Source of the DNA: an uncultured Fodinibius sp.
GTDB lineage: Bacteria; Bacteroidota; Rhodothermia; Balneolales; Balneolaceae
Direction of reading: 5' to 3'
Assembly (NCBI GenBank): GCA_913056455.1
Contig: CAJXMJ010000001.1
Location: 1,178,001-1,242,000 of the forward strand
Length of the DNA: 64,000 bases
Part shown: positions 9,234-17,528 of the stretch, piece by piece
How positions within the stretch are numbered: position 1 is the first letter of the stretch
How the letters are laid out: the number at the start of each line of letters is the position of its first letter
Notes under the pieces: generated by a model
Database searches by the model: none
What the model saw: the letters and a program-made list of their open reading frames with translations, nothing else
What the model was told of the DNA's origin: nothing
Translations under genes and position numbers: made by a program

Positions 9234-9710
9234 TCAATGCTGGGCAAACACTTCGGTACTGCCATCATTCTTAAGCAGATACACCTTATAAGGTTCATTT
9301 GGCTTAGTGTTCATTCCCGGGGAACTGGCAGGCATACCCGGTACAACCAAGCCTCTTGCATTTGGCTTCTCAGTTAGCAAGCGCCGGATATCTCGAGCTG
9401 GAACATGTCCCTCTACTACATAGTCTCCAACTACTGCAGTATGACAAGCACCCAAGTTTTGTGGCACTCCCTGATCAGCTTTAACAGCATACAAATTTGG
9501 AGAATTTACTGATTTGACCCGGTATCCATTACTCTGCATATAAACAGCCCATTTGTCACAGCATTGACAACCTTCATTTTTATACATGACAACCTCGGCC
9601 GTCGAGTTATCATTCTGACGTTCATAATAGTCATCAATGATATACCAGATGGCACCACCGGCAATTAGAATAATTAGTGCGGCATAGGAGAAAAATTTAC
9701 GGGGCTTCAT
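9234..9710 (-). CDS. DUF411 family membrane-anchored metal-binding-like protein
   Basis: 158 residues with an N-terminal membrane helix (about 7-26) and a periplasmic DUF411 domain. The domain shows the signature YKNEGCQCCDKW (Cys48, 50, 51), then GACHT (Cys89-His90) and the conserved GHVPARDIRRLL and GLVVPGMPASSPGM segments. DUF411 proteins are often linked to copper and other metals, and the Cys-rich motif suits this, but the function is not established. It lies just upstream of a TlpA-like gene and downstream of tRNA-Leu on the same strand. Confidence 0.92.
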   Translation of the reverse strand: MKPRKFFSYAALIILIAGGAIWYIIDDYYERQNDNSTAEVVMYKNEGCQCCDKWAVYMQSNGYRVKSVNSPNLYAVKADQGVPQNLGACHTAVVGDYVVEGHVPARDIRRLLTEKPNARGLVVPGMPASSPGMNTKPNEPYKVYLLKNDGSTEVFAQH

Positions 9711-9743
9711 AAGAGATCTATTTACCGTTTAAGAAGTGAAAAG

Positions 9744-9828
9744 TACCTGAGGGGGGACTCGAACCCCCACGACCGCAATGGCCACCGGATTTTGAATCCG
9801 GCGCGTCTACCAATTCCGCCACTCAGGC
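9744..9828 (-). tRNA. tRNA-Leu (anticodon CAA)
   Basis: An 85-base class II tRNA on the minus strand. The acceptor stem pairs GCCTGAG (9828-9822) with CTCAGGT (9751-9745), with G-U at the end, and the discriminator base is A. The anticodon stem CCGGA/TCCGG encloses the loop TTCAAAA, giving anticodon CAA. A variable arm and the T-arm with GGTTCGAGTCC-like sequence are present. CCA is not encoded. Confidence 0.96.
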
Positions 9829-10077
9829 ATTTATTCAGAGAAACTGAATATAAGAGATAAGCATATATTTCTACAACCAAATTTATACTTTTTTGATATT
9901 ATAGAATTCGTCCCTTGATAACTTTAGAGTAAAAAAGCTATTTCCATTAAAACATGCGTTTAGAAAAGCTTAAACCATCTTTAAATATATTATGAATTCC
10001 TGTTAGGATAAGTCTTCATAACTTTTGGAACAATAAATGCAGTAAAGAACAGAACTGAATTATTTCATGCTATTGTT

Positions 10078-10479
10078 CTACGCAAACACTCCCCGTTCAA
10101 CCTGCTTACTCTCTGTTAACAGACTTTTTATCTCATCCATCAACGCTTGGAATTCTAAAGGTTTCTCTATAAACCCATCGGCTCCTACCGCATCTACCTT
10201 TTCACGAATTATGGTATCAGCCTTTGAGGAAACTAAAAAGCATGGAATACTCTCCCCTTCCGGAAACCTCCTGACTTCTTCAATTAGTTCAAAGCCATTG
10301 AGTTCAGGCATGTGGATATCCGAAATAATTAAGTCCGGTCTGTCTAATGAGATTCCCTCAATTAAATCAGGCCCATTACTATAAGCCTTAACAGCAAATC
10401 CCTCTCTTAGTAAGACCTTTTCCAATAATACCAACTGTATGGGAGAATCGTCTGCAATATATATCGTTTCCTTCTTCAT
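10078..10479 (-). CDS. Stand-alone response regulator receiver protein
   Basis: 133-residue CheY-like protein with a single receiver domain and no output domain. The acidic pair is D10/D11, the phospho-acceptor is D54 in IISDIHMP, the switch Ser is near 84-85 (LVSSK) and the conserved Lys is in EKPL (K106). All active-site residues are present, so it should accept phosphate. No histidine kinase is nearby. It is divergent, across about 350 bases, from a second receiver gene. Confidence 0.93.
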   Translation of the reverse strand: MKKETIYIADDSPIQLVLLEKVLLREGFAVKAYSNGPDLIEGISLDRPDLIISDIHMPELNGFELIEEVRRFPEGESIPCFLVSSKADTIIREKVDAVGADGFIEKPLEFQALMDEIKSLLTESKQVERGVFA

Positions 10480-10828
10480 TAACTTCTTAGCAATTAGGGT
10501 AACGGGTTAACCTTTAGATCTGTAGTGGATAGTGAAATTAATATGACTTAAAGTAAAGTTTTTAACACTCTGTGTCGTTTAAGTTTTATTAATTAAACAT
10601 TTTCTAATGGCTTTAAAACCGTGTTAATATCTGTCACTTCCCTATTAAATGTCCGGCACCCAATTTTTGGATTTATTCATCATCTATGTATTTATTTATA
10701 CATTTAGTATTTAATTTTACAATTATTATGAGCGAAAAAAATCAAGCTTCTAATTGTAAAATCAGTATGAATTTTGCATACTAACAGAAATATATATCAT
10801 CCCAATTTGCAATAGTTTTAAAATATTT
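10480..10828. other. Intergenic region between two divergent receiver genes
   Basis: 349 AT-rich bases that must hold promoters for both receiver genes. The clearest structure is a perfect 12-bp inverted repeat (10714-10762, listed separately). I see no ORF, tRNA or terminator. Confidence 0.6.
10714..10762. repeat. Perfect 12-bp inverted repeat upstream of receiver gene
   Basis: ATTTTACAATTA (10714-10725) and TAATTGTAAAAT (10751-10762) are exact reverse complements separated by 25 bases. The right arm ends 66 bases before the ATG at 10829. It could be a spaced operator bound by a dimer or tetramer, or a weak RNA hairpin. There is no T-tract to suggest a terminator. Confidence 0.6.
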
Positions 10829-11227
10829 ATGGCCCAAGATTCAAAATTGCAATCAAAAAAAGTGCTGATTGTAGAAGATGACAGCATTCAACAGATATTC
10901 CTTGAGCGCATTATTAATCAAATGGGACATACCGTAATTGGATCCAGTTCTAAAGGTTCTCAAGCTATTGAATCAGCACTACGAATTGGAGCCGTTGATA
11001 TTATTTTGATGGATATTAACCTTGCCGACGATGTTGATGGAATTGAGGCAGCAAAAGAAATTAATAAACACCGCGAGGTAAAGTTGGTCTATATAACTGC
11101 TTCCGAAGACCCGGAACACCTTAAAAGGGCTAAAGAAACAGATTATGTGGCCTATCTTACCAAACCACTATCGAAAGAGAGCTTAGAAAGTGCCTTTAAT
11201 AAAGCATTTGTAAACGCTTCATTGTAA
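10829..11227 (+). CDS. Stand-alone response regulator receiver protein
   Basis: 132-residue single receiver domain. Acidic residues E16/D17/D18 sit in VLIVEDDS, the phospho-acceptor is D62 in ILMDINL, the switch Thr is T90 in VYITAS, and the Lys is in TKPL (K112). The DINL form followed by DGIEAA is typical of receivers linked to PAS/histidine kinases of the FCB group. It has no output domain, so it acts through protein contacts. The next gene, a DUF5343-like/TPR protein 117 bases downstream, is a possible partner. Confidence 0.92.
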   Translation: MAQDSKLQSKKVLIVEDDSIQQIFLERIINQMGHTVIGSSSKGSQAIESALRIGAVDIILMDINLADDVDGIEAAKEINKHREVKLVYITASEDPEHLKRAKETDYVAYLTKPLSKESLESAFNKAFVNASL

Positions 11228-11344
11228 TAGGATGCTTGCTATTACAAAATCTTAATTCTAAAGGCTTTTATTAATAGTTTTTAATTAGTGGTTCTGCTGT
11301 GAATTTAAGAAAATACACTTCACACAAAACTAACTATTCGTGCT

Positions 11345-13030
11345 ATGAAGGTATCTGAAGCTTTTTTAGTAAACACAAAGAATTTCGCACCAATTATCGA
11401 AACATTAGTTAATTACGATGCTGATGACATCGTAATTAACAGCGATCTTCTTGAACAACTTTCATATTCTGATCCTAACGACTTGTTAGTTATACGAATA
11501 CTGAAAGATTTTTCCATCATCGATAATGATGGTAAACCGGCCAAACATTTTGAAGAGTTTCAAAACCCCGAGACAACTAACATAGCATTAGCCAAAGGGC
11601 TTGTTACCGCTTATAAAGGAATTTTTGATCAGCACCCTGAAATTCACCGGCGCCCTCCCGAAAAAATTAAAGAGGTCTTTGAACAGCATTTCAGAGATAA
11701 AAAAACCGATCTTATCATTAAATATATTTCAGGAACCTTTGAAAAAATTGTCTCTTATGTTGGGGTATCCACTGTTGATGCTGTTTTGGATGGGGAAGTA
11801 GACAATGAGAAGGTTGCAGCTGAAGTTACAACCGTTGAAGCATCTGAGAAAAATACCAGCAGTAAAGGGAATAGCAATATTGATGATCAATCCGATCATG
11901 ATAAAAACAGTCAGCCTGTTCAAAAAGAAGAGATAAGTAACAACAATATTGATGATTTTTTAGATAGTTTTGAAATCGGGGGCTCTAAAAGCAATTCTTC
12001 TAATACCCCGGTTAGTCCTACTCCGAACTCTTTGGATAAAGATGACGAAACGGAGGATTCATCCATTCAGGAATTTGTAAACAGTGAAGATGATGATGAA
12101 TCCGAAATGTCGATTGAATCGACTGAGGAAAATGGAAAAGACTTAGATACAGAAGAACTTTCTGATAATCATGAGGAAACAGAAGAGGAAAATACTATGG
12201 AGATGGATAATAACAGGGATGAAACAACAGATGAAGATAATTTAGATCTTAACGTAGACGATCAATCAGATCAGAAATACAAACCCACCCCTTCTGAAAA
12301 CAATCAGGAAAAAGTAGCCGCAGATATTGATCCCATCGATCTGGAACTGCCCATGTCACAGGCAACGAAACCAAATAATGTTATGCAAAATGTAACTAAA
12401 GAGCATCAATTCGTACAAAAAGCGTTGCTTCGGAAATCTGATTTACTCCACAAGATGAAGCGATGGGAGGAACTGGTTCCGACACTCGAAGAAATTATTG
12501 ATCGATACGATAACCAAGAAAATATTGATTTCAAAGATGCGGTAGAACGCGCTGTTATTCGCAGAGCAATAGCTTTATTAAAGCTCGGTAAAAATGACGA
12601 GGCCCTTCCTGCTTTAAACTCAGTTATTAGTCGCTTCAAAGACTCAGATAACAAGGAGTTTTACGAACAGGCTTCACGAGCTATGCTTTTTAAAGCTAAT
12701 ATTTTGGAAAACAAGGATGCCTCTTCTGATGAATTACTGCCTCTTTATAATGATATCATCAAAAGGTTAGATTCTAATTCCGAGCTATTGTTGAAAGAAA
12801 AGCTTGACGAAATTCATTGCAGACGATTTGATTTAATCCTTGATGAAAATGATACTTCGTTATTATTGGATGCCAGCTCAAAACTTATCAGTAGATTCAA
12901 GGATTCTAATAAACATCAAGAGTATTTGCAAAAAGCCATGATTATCCGTGCTGAAACCCTTGATGAAATGGGCGAAGATGAAGCAGCCCTCCAGGCTTAC
13001 GACGAATTTCTAAAGCGATTTGGAAACTAA
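11345..13030 (+). CDS. DUF5343-like domain, acidic linker and C-terminal TPR protein
   Basis: 561 residues in three parts. Residues 1-140 resemble DUF5343: helical, with the winged-helix-like stretch LKDFSIIDNDGKPAKHF and then the helix ALAKGLVTAYKGIF. Residues 150-345 are low-complexity and extremely acidic (Glu, Asp, Ser, Asn), surely disordered. Residues 350-561 form helical repeats of tetratricopeptide type. There is no signal peptide or membrane segment. A hairpin terminator follows. It could be a scaffold or nucleic-acid-mimicking regulator coupled to the adjacent receiver protein; its function is unknown and the domain combination is unusual. Confidence 0.8.
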   Translation: MKVSEAFLVNTKNFAPIIETLVNYDADDIVINSDLLEQLSYSDPNDLLVIRILKDFSIIDNDGKPAKHFEEFQNPETTNIALAKGLVTAYKGIFDQHPEIHRRPPEKIKEVFEQHFRDKKTDLIIKYISGTFEKIVSYVGVSTVDAVLDGEVDNEKVAAEVTTVEASEKNTSSKGNSNIDDQSDHDKNSQPVQKEEISNNNIDDFLDSFEIGGSKSNSSNTPVSPTPNSLDKDDETEDSSIQEFVNSEDDDESEMSIESTEENGKDLDTEELSDNHEETEEENTMEMDNNRDETTDEDNLDLNVDDQSDQKYKPTPSENNQEKVAADIDPIDLELPMSQATKPNNVMQNVTKEHQFVQKALLRKSDLLHKMKRWEELVPTLEEIIDRYDNQENIDFKDAVERAVIRRAIALLKLGKNDEALPALNSVISRFKDSDNKEFYEQASRAMLFKANILENKDASSDELLPLYNDIIKRLDSNSELLLKEKLDEIHCRRFDLILDENDTSLLLDASSKLISRFKDSNKHQEYLQKAMIIRAETLDEMGEDEAALQAYDEFLKRFGN

Positions 13031-13061
13031 TAGCCCATAATTAAAATTAATTTTATTTAAA

Positions 13062-13092
13062 GGCGATGTATGTTACATGCATCGTCTTTTTT
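13062..13092 (+). terminator. Rho-independent terminator after DUF5343/TPR gene
   Basis: GGCGATGTATG (13062-13072) and CATGCATCGTC (13076-13086) pair with two non-Watson-Crick G-U/G-T type positions around a TTA loop and are followed by six T. It lies 32 bases after the stop codon. Confidence 0.85.
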
Positions 13093-13180
13093 ATTGCTCT
13101 TTTGGGGATATTATTTCTTGTTTTAATACATTTATTCTCCAGTTACAAGGGAAGATATAAGCACATAATCACAGGGGCGA

Positions 13181-14353
13181 ATGCATATTACTAAATTACG
13201 AAGAGATACTCCCGGCACAGAAAATGTCATTCACTTCAATAATGCCGGAGCGGCTCTAATGCCAAAGACTGTCTCAAAAAGTATCATTAATTACCTGCGT
13301 GAGGAATCCTTATATGGAGGATACGAAACAGCCGATAAAAACAGGAACTCTATAGAAGAAACATATTCTATTATTGGTAAATTTATAAACGCTCATTCCA
13401 ATGAAATTGCCCTACTCGAAAATGCAACTGCAGCGTGGAATATGGCATTCTTCTCGATCGATTTCAGTGACGGAGATCGTATACTGACCTCAAAGTCAGA
13501 ATATGCAAGCAATTATCTTTCCTATTTACGACTTCAGGAAAAGGTGAATGTTCAAATTGAGGTTATTCCCAATGACGAGCATGGTCAAACCTCAGTAACG
13601 TCGCTCAACAACATGATGGATGGGAAGGTTAAATTAATTAGCATCACTCATATACCTACCAATAGCGGACTGGTTAACCCTGTCGAAAAAATTGGAGAGA
13701 TTGCTCAAAAGCACGACTGCTTTTACTTGGTTGATGCTTGTCAGTCCGTAGGTCAATACCCTGTTGACGTACAAGCAATTGGTTGTGATATGCTCTCAGC
13801 CACAGGACGCAAATATCTTCGAGGACCTCGGGGTACCGGTTTTTTGTATGTTAACAGTGATCAAATCAGTAATCTCCTCCCCCCGTTTATTGATTTACAT
13901 GCTGCTGAATGGACATCAAAGACTACATACCAAATTCGTAATGATGCTCGCAGATTTGAAAACTGGGAAATGAACTATGCCGGGGTTATGGGATTAAAAA
14001 AAGCTGTAGAATATGCCAGTGATATTGGGATTCAACGAATCTGGAAGCGTATTACCAAGTTGGCAGAAAAGCTCCGCTGGGAACTTGCTGAATTGCCGGA
14101 TATCACCATCCATGATATAGGTAAAACAAAAGGAGGCATAGTTACTTTTACAATAGATTCCATATCCGCACAGGAAGTAAAAAAGTATCTTTCTGACAAG
14201 AACATTAACGTTAGTAATTCATCGAAAAGTAGTACGCTGTTAGATATGGAAGAACGAGACCTCTCCAATCTTATACGAGCATCCGTACATTACTACAACA
14301 CCGAAACTGAAATCGAGCAGTTTATTACTGCTATTGATAATATTGCAAATTAG
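13181..14353 (+). CDS. Class V aminotransferase-family PLP enzyme
   Basis: 390-residue fold-type I PLP enzyme of the NifS/isopenicillin-epimerase group. Visible features are the N-terminal FNNAGAALMP, the PLP-interacting Asp185 in VDACQSVGQ, and the Schiff-base Lys211 in SATGRKYLRGPRGTGF. The fully placed cysteine loop of a cysteine desulfurase is not obvious, so a SufS role is not claimed; this subgroup includes kynureninase-like, selenocysteine-lyase-like and ergothioneine-lyase-like enzymes. AGGGGC lies just upstream of the ATG. It converges with the ABC half-exporter gene with only 6 bases between stops. Confidence 0.85.
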   Translation: MHITKLRRDTPGTENVIHFNNAGAALMPKTVSKSIINYLREESLYGGYETADKNRNSIEETYSIIGKFINAHSNEIALLENATAAWNMAFFSIDFSDGDRILTSKSEYASNYLSYLRLQEKVNVQIEVIPNDEHGQTSVTSLNNMMDGKVKLISITHIPTNSGLVNPVEKIGEIAQKHDCFYLVDACQSVGQYPVDVQAIGCDMLSATGRKYLRGPRGTGFLYVNSDQISNLLPPFIDLHAAEWTSKTTYQIRNDARRFENWEMNYAGVMGLKKAVEYASDIGIQRIWKRITKLAEKLRWELAELPDITIHDIGKTKGGIVTFTIDSISAQEVKKYLSDKNINVSNSSKSSTLLDMEERDLSNLIRASVHYYNTETEIEQFITAIDNIAN

Positions 14354-14359
14354 CAATCC

Positions 14360-16144
14360 CTATTCCGATTTCACCGTTGGAAGCAACTCATCTTTATACT
14401 GCAACTCGTAAAGTTTGCGATAAATACCCTCTTCTTTTCCAATAAGCTGCTGATGAGTACCGCGTTCCCTGATCTCCCCTTTGTGCATGACTAATATTTT
14501 GTCAGCCCCTTGAATGGTTGACAAACGGTGAGCAATGACAATGGATGTACGCCCCTCCATCAGCTTTTTGAACGCTTTATTCACCGTTTCCTCCGTCTCA
14601 GAATCTACGCTGGATGTCGCCTCATCAAGAATAAGAATATTGGGATCATAGACCATCGCGCGGATGAAACAGATAAGTTGCCGCTGTCCCATCGAAATAG
14701 ATTGCCCCCGCTCACTGAGCTCATAATTATACCCATTCGGCAGCTTATTGATAAAAGCATCAGCTCCAATTTCACGGGAGGTTGCAATAACTTCTTCTTT
14801 GGATATATTCGGATTTCCAAGCGTAATATTTTCCATAATACTACCTGAAAAGAGTGCATTGTCCTGCAGTACCAATGCAAAATTAGAGCGTAACTCACTT
14901 AGGGTTAGATCCCTTATATCTTTTCCATCAATTTTAATTGAGCCTTCATCGATATCATAATAACGAAGTAACAAATTGATAATCGTTGATTTTCCGGCCC
15001 CGGTCGCCCCTACAAAAGCAATTGTTTTTCCGGGTTCTGCCTTAAAAGAAACATCCCTTAACACGGTCTCTTCTTTATTATAGCTAAACCAAACATTTTC
15101 AAACTCGATTTCACCTTTTACTTCTCCAATCTTCTCAGGCTCGGCCGGATCAGTGATTTCATTTTCAGTATCCAATACATTGAAAATTCGTTCAGATGAT
15201 GCCAGAGCTGATTGCAACGTGTTAAACTTCTCGGAAAGTCCCTGTATAGGCCGAAAGAAATCCCGCACGTACTGTATAAAGGCTAACAAGATTCCAAACG
15301 TTACTTGCCCCATTAAAGCACGACCTCCTCCATACCAAATCACTAAAGCCATAGCTAAACTGGCAATAATCTCTACCAGCGGCCAAAAGATGGCAAAGTA
15401 GAAAATCGTCTCAATATAGGCATCACGATGAGCAGCGTTAATATCTTTGAACTTTTCCCGTTCCCTCTCCTCTTTATTAAAGAGCTGAACGATGCCCATA
15501 CCGTTAATATGCTCCTGTACAAAAGAGTTAAGACGTGATATTTGATCACGAACGTTAAGAAATGAAACCCGTACTTTTGCTTTAAAAACAAATGTAGCAT
15601 AAAATAGTATCGGCAATACTGAGATCGCAACCAGAGATAGCTCCCAACTCATGCTGAACATAAAGTACAGAATGAAAAAGATCCTGAACATATCCCCGAT
15701 GATATTGACCACCCCATCACTTAATAAATCACTTAGTGCCTCAATATCACTGGTAGTTCGGGTAATCAGGCGACCAATGGGATTTTTATCAAAAAACTGT
15801 ACATGCAGAGACTGTATTTTTTTAAAAACTGCATTGCGCAGGTTAAAGAGTGTTCCCTGACCAAACCAGCGGGTTAAATAAGTATTAGCAACGAGTAATA
15901 AGAACTCACCGACCAATGCACCAATAAGCAATAGAACAATCCATAGTAGTCCCTGAAAATCTTTATTGCGGATATATTCATCAACAGCGATTTGGGTAAG
16001 CTTAGGACGTACCGTACCCATGAAGGCCGCACTCAGGGTAAGTGCAATGCCCAGTAATACATACCATCGATAAGGTCGAATAAATTGATAAAGCCGCCGA
16101 AGCAGATCCGAATCGACGGCTTTATCAGTTGTTGAGTTGCTCAC
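14360..16144 (-). CDS. ABC half-exporter, subunit with non-canonical signature motif
   Basis: 594 residues: a six-helix transmembrane domain (about 20-325) fused to an ATPase domain. Walker A is GATGAGKS (379-386), the signature reads SMGQRQ (483-488) instead of SGGQRQ, and Walker B ILILDEATSSVD keeps the catalytic Glu. This resembles the YheH/LmrD/TM288 side of heterodimeric exporters. GTG start, 13 bases after the rnz stop. The partner is probably the half-exporter at 17529-19331, which has the complementary defect. The substrate is unknown; lipids or drugs are usual for the family. Confidence 0.92.
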   Translation of the reverse strand: MSNSTTDKAVDSDLLRRLYQFIRPYRWYVLLGIALTLSAAFMGTVRPKLTQIAVDEYIRNKDFQGLLWIVLLLIGALVGEFLLLVANTYLTRWFGQGTLFNLRNAVFKKIQSLHVQFFDKNPIGRLITRTTSDIEALSDLLSDGVVNIIGDMFRIFFILYFMFSMSWELSLVAISVLPILFYATFVFKAKVRVSFLNVRDQISRLNSFVQEHINGMGIVQLFNKEEREREKFKDINAAHRDAYIETIFYFAIFWPLVEIIASLAMALVIWYGGGRALMGQVTFGILLAFIQYVRDFFRPIQGLSEKFNTLQSALASSERIFNVLDTENEITDPAEPEKIGEVKGEIEFENVWFSYNKEETVLRDVSFKAEPGKTIAFVGATGAGKSTIINLLLRYYDIDEGSIKIDGKDIRDLTLSELRSNFALVLQDNALFSGSIMENITLGNPNISKEEVIATSREIGADAFINKLPNGYNYELSERGQSISMGQRQLICFIRAMVYDPNILILDEATSSVDSETEETVNKAFKKLMEGRTSIVIAHRLSTIQGADKILVMHKGEIRERGTHQQLIGKEEGIYRKLYELQYKDELLPTVKSE

Positions 16145-16157
16145 GCCAAGGATTTAT

Positions 16158-17438
16158 TTAGAAACGGTCAAAATCATCAAATGGGGTACGCGGAGTAATC
16201 TGCTTAGGTTGTCGCTGATTACCGTTATTACCACCATTATTATTGCTTTTATCTTTTTTACTACCGCTCTTATTTCTTCGCTTTCTTTTTCTACCGGAAT
16301 CACTGTCGTTGCTTTTACTGTACTTATTTCGGGTTTTTTTATCTTTTCCCGAATGGTTTTTCCGTTTTCGGAATCGCTTTTTCTTTTTCCGGCTCCGTTT
16401 CTTCTTATTATCCGAAGAGGAAGATCTTCCCCCGCTATTATTATTACTATTGTTGTCTTTATTTTTGTTTTGGTTGATCTCCTTGAGATAAACCTTTGGT
16501 TGGATAATTCCCTTTTCGTGAGCTGGATCAGTAAAGATCGGGCGTAATTCAGTGGCAACCCATGTTGGGAAAAAGTCATCTCTGGCTTCTCGAAGCAACA
16601 CATACTCATTGGTATAGCGAGCAGAGAAGTGCGTGATTACCAACAGTTTGGTTTTTGCCTCATTCGCTACCCGCGCAGCATCTTTAGCTGTAGAGTGTCC
16701 CGTTTCTTCTGCTTTCTCAGAAAGGCTCTCACTGAATGTAGCTTCATGGAAAAGCACATTTGTATTCATTGCCAACTTTACTGAGTTTGGGCAGTATTTT
16801 GTATCTGTTATATAGGCAAAACTATCTCCGGGACGAGGATGTCCGACAATATCTGCTGATTTTACAACAGTACCGTCATCAAGTTCGACATCATTACCCG
16901 CCTTTAATTCTTTGTATTGCCAATCTTCACTGATACCCTGTTCTTGGGCTTTTTCGGCATCAACTTTTCCAGGCTTATCTTTTTCTTGGAAGCGATATCC
17001 AATACAAAACTTAGTATGATTTAACGGACGTGCTTCAACATAGAACTCATCTTCATCAACAACACGCTCCTCCTCAAATCCTTCCTCAACTTCAACAAAG
17101 TTGAGCGGATATTTGAGATCTATATTAGCAAAATCAAAATTCCATTCCACAAATTCCTGTATCCCCTTCGGGCCAACAATGGTTAATTCTCTATCTCTCC
17201 GCTGAAGCTGAAGCGTCGAGAGTAATCCAATAAGCCCCGAATAATGATCCGTATCAAAATGGGAAATAAAGATACAGTCGATTTGTGAACGTTTTAATCC
17301 ACCTTGCAGCATCCTCATTTGTGCGTTTTCTCCACAGTCAAATAAGTAAACGCTGCCTTCTCTCCATACAGCTACTGATGAAAGGTGACGTGTAGCCGTT
17401 GGTGTAGCAGAACCGACACCTAATGGTACAATAATCAT
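16158..17438 (-). CDS. rnz: Ribonuclease Z-like metallo-beta-lactamase nuclease with long basic tail
   Basis: Residues 1-315 form an RNase Z core, the enzyme that trims tRNA 3' ends: LGVGSATPT start, LNHTKFCIGYRF, FHEATF, GHSTAKDAA and ITHFSARY are all family motifs. The metal motif, however, reads HFDTDH (60-65), where HxHxDH is expected, so the second His is Asp. Residues 318-426 are a disordered Lys/Arg/Ser/Asn tail absent from standard RNase Z and likely to bind RNA. The ATG has AGAGGT upstream. The gene lies between two ABC half-exporter genes on the same strand. Confidence 0.88.
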   Translation of the reverse strand: MIIVPLGVGSATPTATRHLSSVAVWREGSVYLFDCGENAQMRMLQGGLKRSQIDCIFISHFDTDHYSGLIGLLSTLQLQRRDRELTIVGPKGIQEFVEWNFDFANIDLKYPLNFVEVEEGFEEERVVDEDEFYVEARPLNHTKFCIGYRFQEKDKPGKVDAEKAQEQGISEDWQYKELKAGNDVELDDGTVVKSADIVGHPRPGDSFAYITDTKYCPNSVKLAMNTNVLFHEATFSESLSEKAEETGHSTAKDAARVANEAKTKLLVITHFSARYTNEYVLLREARDDFFPTWVATELRPIFTDPAHEKGIIQPKVYLKEINQNKNKDNNSNNNSGGRSSSSDNKKKRSRKKKKRFRKRKNHSGKDKKTRNKYSKSNDSDSGRKRKRRNKSGSKKDKSNNNGGNNGNQRQPKQITPRTPFDDFDRF

Positions 17439-17528
17439 TATGATACCTCTTTTATTTTTTAGATTAGATCGCTGTCAAACAATCAATCTTTGTTCGTTGA
17501 TAATTCTATTTGTTATTTATTTTATTCA

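Noticed and set aside
11729-11923. Small frames in DUF5343/TPR gene and in other coding regions
   Set aside because: Low-complexity or antisense frames without ribosome sites or homology pattern.
13181-14353. Cysteine desulfurase SufS/IscS
   Set aside because: The Schiff-base lysine is clear but the active-site Cys loop and neighbouring suf genes are not seen, so only class V aminotransferase family is claimed.
16154-16609. Basic and hydrophobic frames in the 3' part of rnz
   Set aside because: They arise from the repetitive Lys/Arg/Ser codons of the rnz tail read in other frames.
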